Shown piece by piece: positions 1 through 5,297 of a stretch of 5,297 nucleotides of DNA. A program made the translations under genes and the position numbers. The stretch is from contig JAHEZA010000222.1 of assembly GCA_023251335.1 (NCBI GenBank), positions 1-5,297 on the forward strand. Reading direction: 5' to 3'. Every line of letters starts with the position of its first letter. The stretch's first letter is position 1. This DNA is from Chitinophagaceae bacterium (GTDB lineage Bacteria > Bacteroidota > Bacteroidia > Chitinophagales > Chitinophagaceae). The notes under the pieces were generated by a model. It was given only the letters and a program-made list of their open reading frames with translations, did no database searches and had not been told where the DNA came from.

Positions 1-316
1 TTAATGTTTTTTCCCTTGCAAAAGCAATGCATTCTTCACTAATATCAATTCCGGTAAAATTTGACACAATCTTATTTTTAATACAAAATTTATAAAGCGC
101 GTTTAAATTATCGCCGCCGCCACAACCGATCTCACAAACAGAAATTAATTTCCTGTTTTTCACTAATTTTCTGAAACCGGCTATAGTAATTGAATGGCCG
201 CCAAGATGGGAATTGATCCAATCAAGCTCTTTCATATTCAAGGCAATATCCGCAAATGGAATATTTTTTTTATCAAGAATTTCTTTTTGACTGGAACGGT
301 TTTTATAATCAATCAT
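1..316 (-). CDS. SAM-dependent methyltransferase, class I fold, N-terminal part (C-terminus outside the window)
   Basis: This is the first 105 residues of a protein that continues past the left edge. It starts at an ATG at 316-314, inside the end of the polyketide synthase gene, and the two genes overlap by 8 bases. Seen: residues 60-71 read VCEIGCGGGDNL, a classic glycine-rich SAM-binding motif I. After one helix, residues 87-95 read FTGIDISEE, where the Asp (residue 91) fits the acidic residue of motif II that binds the SAM ribose. An N-terminal segment with LDWINSHLGGH (residues 31-41) precedes the fold. Known: this layout is a class I Rossmann methyltransferase. Inferred: it modifies the product of the adjacent polyketide synthase, by O- or C-methylation. 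The substrate-binding half is not visible, so the acceptor atom cannot be named. No Shine-Dalgarno sequence is seen, so expression probably relies on coupling to the upstream gene. Confidence 0.88.
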   Translation of the reverse strand, partial: MIDYKNRSSQKEILDKKNIPFADIALNMKELDWINSHLGGHSITIAGFRKLVKNRKLISVCEIGCGGGDNLNALYKFCIKNKIVSNFTGIDISEECIAFAREKTL

Positions 317-1406
317 CGGATAAAATGAAAGTTTCCATGGTAAGGCCGGGGCCAAAAGAAGCGCCAAAAATAGTAGCTGCCTTTTCTAATTTATTTTCCA
401 GGGAATCCATAATTTCTTTCAGCACAAATAAAATAGTAGGCGAAGACATATTGCCATAATCTTTTAAAACCTCGTAAGAAAATTTTAAATCCTCGTTGGA
501 AATTGAAGTACTTTTTTCTATCGCTGACAGAATTTTTTTTCCGCCTGGATGAATACACCAATGTGAAATTTCTTCCTGATTCATATTTGCGTTTTGCAAA
601 GTGTTTTTCAGAAGATGATTAAAATCCTGTTCTATTAATTCGGGAACGTAACCCGAAAGCTGCATCAAAAAACCGGAGGATGAAAGTTGCCAGCTCATGT
701 GTTCTTTTCCGTTAAAACCTACTTCGCTGTAAAAACTTTTTAGATGAATTCCTTTTAGATTATTATTATCATGAGTAATCAACAGGGCGGCAGATCCGTC
801 GCCAAATAAAAGCCCGGAGGCGATATTATCTATGGTAGTTTCTTTTTGAAAATGAAGTGTACAAAGTTCTGTGCAAACAATCATCACTTTTGTATTTGTA
901 TCATTTTTACAAAAAGAATCCGCGAGCTTCATAGCATGAATGGCTGCATAACATCCCATAAAATTGACCGAAGTACGGAAAATATTTTTGGGCAAATTCA
1001 TCATTTCCATTATTTGCAAATCCAAACCGGGAGCGCTCATTCCTGTACAGGTTACAGTAATCAGATGAGTGATTTCGTCTTTATTTATTTTTCCACTGAT
1101 ACATTTTTCAACGGCATTTACCGACAATTTAGGAGCCATTTTATTAAACCAATCCATTCTTTTTTCCAGGCTGGGAAATGGTTGCAAATTTTCTGAAGCG
1201 GGATAAAATGTCCATTCCGGAGCATTCAGGCTGTAATCGGGGATTACAGAATATCTTGTTTGGATTGAACTTTGACGATATAAAAATCTGAGTTTCCTTT
1301 TTTCAACTTCATCCATTGCATAAACATTTTGCATGAAATTTAAAATATCCATTTGCTCATGTTTATATGACGGCAGGGCGGTTGATATGGAAACGATTTT
1401 ACTCAA
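309..1406 (-). CDS. Type III polyketide synthase (chalcone/stilbene synthase family)
   Basis: This 365-residue protein is of usual family length. Type III synthases are soluble homodimers that extend an acyl-CoA starter with malonyl-CoA and cyclise it to a pyrone, resorcinol or phloroglucinol. Seen: the full catalytic triad is present, with Cys152 in NFMGCYAAIHAMKLA, His286 in CIHPGGKKI and Asn319 in DYGNMSSPTILFVL. Other family landmarks are TCTGMSAPGLDL (119-130), FGDGSAALLI (201-210) and the C-terminal loop SFGPGLTMETF (350-360), usually GFGPG. The start is a TTG at 1406-1404. The frame has a stop three codons upstream, and the next in-frame ATG (Met19) would remove the conserved IVSISTALPSYKHEQ strand. 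The gene overlaps the UbiA gene by 8 bases and the methyltransferase gene by 8 bases, so it is the middle gene of an operon. The TCTG..APGLD style resembles bacterial alkylpyrone or alkylresorcinol type enzymes more than plant chalcone synthases. Starter, chain length and ring type cannot be read from sequence. Confidence 0.95.
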   Translation of the reverse strand: MSKIVSISTALPSYKHEQMDILNFMQNVYAMDEVEKRKLRFLYRQSSIQTRYSVIPDYSLNAPEWTFYPASENLQPFPSLEKRMDWFNKMAPKLSVNAVEKCISGKINKDEITHLITVTCTGMSAPGLDLQIMEMMNLPKNIFRTSVNFMGCYAAIHAMKLADSFCKNDTNTKVMIVCTELCTLHFQKETTIDNIASGLLFGDGSAALLITHDNNNLKGIHLKSFYSEVGFNGKEHMSWQLSSSGFLMQLSGYVPELIEQDFNHLLKNTLQNANMNQEEISHWCIHPGGKKILSAIEKSTSISNEDLKFSYEVLKDYGNMSSPTILFVLKEIMDSLENKLEKAATIFGASFGPGLTMETFILSDD

Positions 1407-2268
1407 ATAATTTTAAAATTAAAAGGGTGATAAACCCGATATTGGTACAAACGGAAGCCAGTACATTCATTCGCATAGCGTTTTTAAAATTAGCTTCTAT
1501 ATTATCCTTCGCCACTTTTGAAAACCAAATAAAAAAATATACGATAACCGGAAGCATAAGAATTTGAAGAATAACAAATTTGAAAAAAGCTGATTCCGAA
1601 TAAAAATACCACCCCAGGCTAAGGAAAGCACAAGCATATATAATGCCAGTAAAAACAAAAGTTCCCCTGTAACCCAATAAATAACTGAGCGTAATTACGC
1701 CATCTTCATAATCTTCGCGATGCTGATAAATTTGCGTGAGCGGATAAAATCCTCCGATCAACAAACTTGAAGCGGTCATTGGTAAAACGGGAATTTTCAA
1801 ATCAGGGTTGCCGCTGCTTCCGTAATACACTAAAAAAAAAGTTACCGCTCCCTGGAAAATAGTTACGGTTAAATACCCGGTTACAGGATACTTTTTTAGC
1901 CTGATCTTTCTATAACTGTAAGCTCTTGAAGCAAGGATGTACAAAAAAATACCGGTTGCAAATAAAGGTGAAATGATTAAGCTTAGCAGAAGGGCAAATG
2001 CATCCATAAAAATGGTAGTGTAAAATAAAAGAAGGGTTGGCTGCATAGGATTTTCCAATCCGCCAACTGGTGTTGTATCCTGGTCCATATAACTGTTGTA
2101 GCCATTGCTGGAAGGATAAACCAACACATGCAGAATGATAAAAATTAAAACCGCATCGCTCCATTTTATTACAGAAACCTGGCTCAAAGCGAACCAATAA
2201 ACCGGCATTAAGAAAAAAGAAAAGTGAAACCGGAGAAGCTGTAAAGTGGATTGAAGTTTTAAATTCAC
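1399..2268 (-). CDS. UbiA-like membrane prenyltransferase
   Basis: This 289-residue integral membrane protein has about nine hydrophobic segments (roughly 14-30, 39-53, 81-100, 104-122, 137-150, 164-180, 204-225, 229-252 and 269-287). UbiA enzymes transfer an isoprenoid chain from a diphosphate to an aromatic acceptor in the membrane, using two Asp-rich loops with magnesium. Seen: loop 1 is NGYNSYMDQDTTPVGG (55-70), a variant of NDxxDxxxD in which Asp62 and Asp64 remain but the residue after Asn58 is Ser. Loop 2 is YQHREDYEDGVITLSYLLG (181-199), with Asp186 and Asp189 followed by the typical TL..LG stretch. The start is a GTG at 2268-2266. A stop lies eight codons upstream, and the next ATG (residue 21) would cut off the first membrane segment. 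It is the first gene of the operon with the polyketide synthase. Inferred role: prenylation of the polyketide product. The family is fairly clear, but substrate and activity are not established because loop 1 is unusual. Confidence 0.8.
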   Translation of the reverse strand: MNLKLQSTLQLLRFHFSFFLMPVYWFALSQVSVIKWSDAVLIFIILHVLVYPSSNGYNSYMDQDTTPVGGLENPMQPTLLLFYTTIFMDAFALLLSLIISPLFATGIFLYILASRAYSYRKIRLKKYPVTGYLTVTIFQGAVTFFLVYYGSSGNPDLKIPVLPMTASSLLIGGFYPLTQIYQHREDYEDGVITLSYLLGYRGTFVFTGIIYACAFLSLGWYFYSESAFFKFVILQILMLPVIVYFFIWFSKVAKDNIEANFKNAMRMNVLASVCTNIGFITLLILKLFE

Positions 2269-2300
2269 TATTAAATTTAGAACTATTTTTTACAATCGGA

Positions 2301-2337
2301 TTAAAAAGAAAATGGTTTACTGTTTTGCAGTAAACCA
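2301..2337 (-). terminator. Intrinsic terminator of the E2 gene
   Basis: A perfect 10-base-pair inverted repeat, TGGTTTACTG at 2313-2322 and CAGTAAACCA at 2328-2337, flanks a 5-base loop. Read on the minus strand the stem is followed at once by TTTTCTTTTTAA (2312-2301). The stem begins 32 bases after the E2 stop codon and 45 bases before the UbiA start. It therefore separates the E2 transcript from the polyketide operon. On the plus strand the hairpin is followed by AATAAATTTTGATG, with no clean T-run, so it acts mainly on the minus strand. Confidence 0.85.
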
Positions 2338-2369
2338 ATAAATTTTGATGATTTTTATTTTATAAAATA

Positions 2370-4040
2370 TTAAACCAGCATCGTAACCGGATTTTCCAGG
2401 AACTTTTTAACGGTTTGAAGGAAAGCCGCGCCCACTGCGCCATCTATGCTTCTATGATCGCAACTCATTGTTACTTTCATCACATTCGTTACACCAAAGC
2501 CTTCTCCTTTTTTCACTACTTGCTCTTTAATGGCGCCTACGGCAAGTATCGCGCTGTCTGGTGGATTGATGATGGCGGTAAATTCATCAATATCCATCAT
2601 TCCCAGGTTGGAAATCGTGAAAGTATTGCCACTATATTCTTCGGGAGATATTTTTTTATTTCTAACTTTTTCATAAAGTTGAGATGCATCTGAGGCGATC
2701 TGTGAAAGTGATTTCTGATCAGCAAAGCGAATAACAGGAACTATCAATCCATCCGGAACTGCGACGGCAGAGCCAATGTGAATGTGCTTATTCCGGCGAA
2801 TAAAATCGCCTTTCCAACTGCTATTAACAGCAGGATGCTGACGCAGCGCCATAGCACAAGCTTTTATTACCATGTCATTAAAAGAAATTTTTACGGGACT
2901 GATTTCATTCATGCCTTTGCGCGATGTAATGGCATTATCCATATTTATTTCCATCGTAAGATAGAAATGTGGCGCCTGGAATTTGCTTTCTCCCAAACGT
3001 CTTGCGATGGTGTTACGCATTTGCGAGTTGGGAATATCCTCATAACTTTCCTGGCCTATTTGTGCGAACGGCTGAACAGGTTTTGCTTCCGCAGCTTTTT
3101 TAGTTTCGGGTTTAGACGCAGCAGACGGAACAAATGAGTCAATATCTCTTTTTACAATCCTGCCTCCATCTCCGGTGCCCTGCACCTGCGAAATATCTAT
3201 CCCTTTATCTTCCGCCAACTTTTTAGCTAGAGGTGATGCTTTTACTCTTCCGCCGTCGGCAGAAGAAGGTTGCGGAGTTGCATTATTTTGAACGGCAGGT
3301 TGAGCTTTTGTCTGATGTTCAGGCGCTTCTTCTTCAGTTTTTTCTTCCTTTTCTTCCGGTTCCTGCGGCGCATTCTTTTGAGCTTCAACGAATGCGCTCA
3401 CGTCTGTTCCCTCTTTTCCGACGATAGCAATGATATCATTTACTTTCGCAGCCTTTCCGGCCTCTACGCCGATATATAAAAGTGTACCTTCTTCATATCC
3501 CACCACATCCATCGTTGCTTTATCGGTTTCTACTTCAGCAAGCGAATCGTCACTTTTCACTTTATCACCTACTTTTTTATTCCATTGAATAATTTTTCCT
3601 TCTGTCATAGTATCGCTCATCAAAGGCATGCGGATTACTTTTGCGCCTTTTGGCAAATCCACTTTTTCGGATTTTTTCTCTGATTCAGGTTTGTCTTTTT
3701 TATCGCTGGCACCTTCTTTCTTCTCTTCTTTTTTTGAATCGTTTTTATCTTTTTTTGAACCACTATTTTTTTCGCTATCCAGAATAGACTGAAAGTCTTC
3801 ACCTTCTTTTCCCACTATCGCGATGATATCATTAATCTTTGCAGCTTTTCCTGCTTCTACTCCGATGTACAAAAGTGTTCCTTCTTCGTAACCCACTACA
3901 TCCATGGTGGCTTTATCGGTTTCTACCTCTGCAAGCGAATCATCGCTTTTCACTTTATCACCCACCTTTTTATTCCATTGAATAATTTTTCCCTCCGTCA
4001 TGGTATCGCTCATCAAAGGCATTCTTATCGCTGTAGCCAT
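2370..4040 (-). CDS. pdhC: Pyruvate dehydrogenase complex E2, dihydrolipoyl acetyltransferase, with two lipoyl domains
   Basis: This 556-residue protein is the core of the 2-oxoacid dehydrogenase complex. It moves the acetyl group made by E1 on a swinging lipoyl arm to CoA. Seen, in order: lipoyl domain 1 (about 3-80, lipoylated Lys43 in ETDKAT); a highly charged Lys/Glu/Asp/Ser linker (about 82-131); lipoyl domain 2 (about 134-211, Lys174); an acidic then Gln/Pro/Ala-rich linker (about 212-265); the peripheral subunit-binding domain (about 266-302, ASPLAKKLAEDKGIDISQVQGTG) that holds E1 and E3; a Lys/Ala/Pro linker; and the catalytic acyltransferase domain (about 335-556). The catalytic motif DHRSIDG is intact, with His529 and Asp533, and Ser477 in TISNLG fits the conserved transition-state residue. 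The start is an ATG at the beginning of the lipoyl domain. The MSDTMTEG sequence favours pyruvate over 2-oxoglutarate or branched-chain substrates, but E1 is not in the window. The gene is flanked by a 218-base gap and a terminator, so it is probably transcribed alone. Confidence 0.96.
   Translation of the reverse strand: MATAIRMPLMSDTMTEGKIIQWNKKVGDKVKSDDSLAEVETDKATMDVVGYEEGTLLYIGVEAGKAAKINDIIAIVGKEGEDFQSILDSEKNSGSKKDKNDSKKEEKKEGASDKKDKPESEKKSEKVDLPKGAKVIRMPLMSDTMTEGKIIQWNKKVGDKVKSDDSLAEVETDKATMDVVGYEEGTLLYIGVEAGKAAKVNDIIAIVGKEGTDVSAFVEAQKNAPQEPEEKEEKTEEEAPEHQTKAQPAVQNNATPQPSSADGGRVKASPLAKKLAEDKGIDISQVQGTGDGGRIVKRDIDSFVPSAASKPETKKAAEAKPVQPFAQIGQESYEDIPNSQMRNTIARRLGESKFQAPHFYLTMEINMDNAITSRKGMNEISPVKISFNDMVIKACAMALRQHPAVNSSWKGDFIRRNKHIHIGSAVAVPDGLIVPVIRFADQKSLSQIASDASQLYEKVRNKKISPEEYSGNTFTISNLGMMDIDEFTAIINPPDSAILAVGAIKEQVVKKGEGFGVTNVMKVTMSCDHRSIDGAVGAAFLQTVKKFLENPVTMLV
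3408..3635 (-). repeat. Second copy of the lipoyl-domain duplication
   Basis: These 228 bases encode residues 136-211 of E2. They match residues 5-80 except for one Val/Ile change (residue 200 against 69). At the DNA level the two copies differ at about 34 positions by hand alignment, nearly all silent. The repeat is a tandem domain duplication separated by a 165-base linker. Confidence 0.93.
3801..4028 (-). repeat. First copy of the lipoyl-domain duplication
   Basis: These bases encode residues 5-80 of E2 and pair with the copy at 3408-3635 at a constant offset of 393 bases, with no insertions or deletions. Both copies keep the ETDKAT lipoylation site. Confidence 0.93.
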
Positions 4041-4258
4041 AATATAATTTCAGTTTTTTAAAGTAAAAATAGGCTGTGAAATTAATGCAAAATCAGGAAA
4101 TGAATTACAAGGTATTTTTTAAGGAAAAATTACATGGGAAAATATGGAATGATTTCTTTCAGTAAAACAACAAATAGCAAGAATTCCTATTTCAGATAAT
4201 TTATCCGCAAGACGAGTATTGCGTAAAGAAATTAAGATTATACCTCTTTTACAACACT
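4041..4258. other. AT-rich intergenic region between transporter and E2 genes
   Basis: This 218-base gap contains no convincing reading frame on either strand and no clear tRNA or structured RNA. A short inverted repeat (CGCAA at 4206-4210 with TTGCG at 4219-4223) lies downstream of the transporter stop, but it lacks a T-run. The part nearest E2 most likely holds the E2 promoter and untranslated leader. Confidence 0.6.
4064..4091 (-). promoter_or_regulatory. Weak candidate Bacteroidota-type promoter for E2
   Basis: On the minus strand, TTTG (4091-4088) is followed after 16 bases by TATTTTTA (4071-4064). The second element differs from the Bacteroidota -7 consensus TAnnTTTG only in its last base. 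The spacing is slightly shorter than usual, and AT-rich DNA gives such matches by chance. If real, the leader would be only about 20 bases, with no Shine-Dalgarno sequence before the ATG at 4040. Confidence 0.25.
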
Positions 4259-5297
4259 TTATTCTTCGAGATAATTCAAATCCTTATTAAAGCTTTCTTT
4301 AAGCTGCGTAAGTGCAAAAATAGCAATAGCGGAAAGAAGCGATATCATGACGTATCCCGCCGTAATGATACCATATCGGTGTACAAAAAACTCGAAAAGG
4401 AATGTACTGGGTATCAAAGCGCCTCGTACAAAATTCGGCGCCGTGGTAGTGACCGTAGCGCGAAGGTTCGTTCCAAATTGTTCCGAAGCAATCGTAACAA
4501 AAGTAGCCCAGTAGCCTACTGACAGTCCCATGAAAAACGCCAACCATTGAAATTTTTCAGGCGTAATACCGGTAGATGAAAGATACCATACCGAACTAAT
4601 AATAATACCGACCTGGAAAATAAATACAGCCAGCTTTCTTGACCGGGTCATTTGGGCCAATAGACCTGCGAACAAGTCGCCGAGGGAAATACCGATATAC
4701 GTATATACTATCCCTTTGCCCGCGCTCAGAACTTCTGTTGCCCCAAGGGCTTTTCCGAATTCAGGTGCCTGGGTTACAAAAATGCCTACAACAAACCAGA
4801 TTGGTAATCCTATTAATAAACAGTATAAATAACGCAAGGCTCTTTTCTTATTTGCAAAAATCATCATGAATTTTCCTTTCACCACATTTTTATTTTCCGT
4901 GCTTTTGTACAGCCCGGATTCAAAAGTTCCCAATCGCAGTGCAAGCAACACAATACCAATACATCCGCCGACAATATAAGCATTGCGCCAGTCGAAATGC
5001 TTCGCTACCCAAAAAGCGACCAGCGCCCCAAGCACACCCACTACCGCTACCATCATCGTTCCGTAACCGCGTTTATCTTTGTGCATACTTTCGCTTACCA
5101 GCGTGATGCCGGCACCCAATTCGCCCGCCAGACCTATACCAGCGATAAAACGAATGATGGCGTAACTATTAATATTGTGCACATAGGCATTAGCCATGTT
5201 GGCGACAGAATACAAAAGAATAGACCCGAACAGCACTTTAATTCGTCCGAATTTATCGCCGATAATACCCCAGATAATACCTCCGATAAGAAGGCCG
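4259..5297 (-). CDS. Major facilitator superfamily transporter, N-terminus outside the window
   Basis: The frame is open to the right edge, giving 345 residues of a protein probably a little over 400 long. The missing part should be the first membrane segment and part of the second. The GTG at 5236 is not the start, because the 20 codons upstream encode the family signature. Seen: the loop 2-3 motif A reads GIIGDKFGRIK (residues 10-20 of the visible part), followed by a long series of hydrophobic segments. RFIAGIGLAGELGAG, with SES further on, matches segment 4 of sugar or organic-acid type carriers. DWRNAYIVGG fits segment 6. A degraded second motif A (GDLFAGLLAQMTRSRK) begins the second half, and EQFGTNLRATVTTTAPNFVRG (split here: EQFGTNLRAT, then APNFVRG) resembles the E..pT..Ra loop of metabolite:proton symporters. 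Known: such proteins are inner-membrane secondary carriers. The substrate cannot be assigned. It ends 218 bases before E2, so a shared operon is doubtful. Confidence 0.88.
   Translation of the reverse strand, partial: GLLIGGIIWGIIGDKFGRIKVLFGSILLYSVANMANAYVHNINSYAIIRFIAGIGLAGELGAGITLVSESMHKDKRGYGTMMVAVVGVLGALVAFWVAKHFDWRNAYIVGGCIGIVLLALRLGTFESGLYKSTENKNVVKGKFMMIFANKKRALRYLYCLLIGLPIWFVVGIFVTQAPEFGKALGATEVLSAGKGIVYTYIGISLGDLFAGLLAQMTRSRKLAVFIFQVGIIISSVWYLSSTGITPEKFQWLAFFMGLSVGYWATFVTIASEQFGTNLRATVTTTAPNFVRGALIPSTFLFEFFVHRYGIITAGYVMISLLSAIAIFALTQLKESFNKDLNYLEE

Noticed and set aside
256..459. 67-codon plus-strand frame across the synthase/methyltransferase junction
   Set aside because: Both underlying minus-strand genes are well supported and overlap here; the plus-strand frame has no independent support.
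846..1196. 116-codon plus-strand open frame inside the polyketide synthase gene
   Set aside because: It lies wholly antisense to a gene with an intact catalytic triad, and its translation is rich in Cys, His, Phe and Ile with no family resemblance.
1910..2338. 142-codon minus-strand frame overlapping the UbiA gene in another frame
   Set aside because: It begins inside the terminator hairpin and its protein has no coherent domain, whereas the overlapping frame gives a membrane protein with both Asp-rich loops.
2356..2369. 14-base AT-only palindrome TATTTTATAAAATA just after the E2 stop
   Set aside because: Pure A/T palindromes of this length are expected by chance in such AT-rich DNA, and the strong hairpin at 2313-2337 already explains termination.
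2778..3137. 119-codon plus-strand frame antisense to the E2 catalytic domain
   Set aside because: It is a shadow of the conserved E2 coding sequence, with a composition typical of antisense translation and no recognisable motif.
3408..4028. Internal repeat considered as a possible assembly error
   Set aside because: The copies differ at many silent positions and are separated by a distinct linker, so this is a true tandem domain duplication.
4206..4223. Short inverted repeat CGCAA/TTGCG after the transporter stop, considered as a terminator
   Set aside because: The stem is only five base pairs with an eight-base loop, and no T-run follows on the minus strand.
4299..4547. 82-codon minus-strand frame inside the transporter gene
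   Set aside because: It is out of frame within a clear transporter reading frame, and its translation shows no domain.

Overview
The window looks like a piece of a Bacteroidota chromosome, perhaps Chitinophagaceae or Sphingobacteriaceae. The signs are AT-rich DNA, starts without Shine-Dalgarno sequences, a pyruvate dehydrogenase E2 with an MPLMSDTMTEG lipoyl domain, and a type III polyketide synthase next to a UbiA-type enzyme and a methyltransferase. The phylum is inferred from protein style and gene order; no ribosomal or other marker gene is present. All five genes lie on the minus strand, so transcription runs from position 5297 towards position 1.

Region by region, in the order of transcription: (1) 5297-4259 holds a major facilitator superfamily transporter whose N-terminus lies beyond the window. 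(2) 4258-4041 is a 218-base AT-rich gap without a convincing gene, with a weak candidate promoter near the next start. (3) 4040-2370 encodes the dihydrolipoyl acetyltransferase (E2) of a pyruvate dehydrogenase type complex, with two almost identical lipoyl domains, a peripheral subunit-binding domain and an intact catalytic domain. (4) 2337-2301 is a strong intrinsic terminator that closes the E2 transcript. (5) 2268-1 is a tightly packed three-gene operon: a UbiA-like membrane prenyltransferase (GTG start), a type III polyketide synthase (TTG start) and a SAM-dependent methyltransferase that runs off the left edge. Both junctions in this operon overlap by exactly 8 bases, which suggests translational coupling.

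The transporter and E2 appear to be independent genes, with E2 serving central carbon metabolism. The last three genes look like a small specialised-metabolite pathway. The polyketide synthase would build an aromatic or pyrone scaffold from an acyl starter and malonyl-CoA, the UbiA protein could attach an isoprenoid chain in the membrane, and the methyltransferase could cap a hydroxyl or carbon. The product is unknown. This operon, with its divergent UbiA motif, is the most interesting content of the window. No RNA genes, mobile elements or CRISPR arrays were seen.
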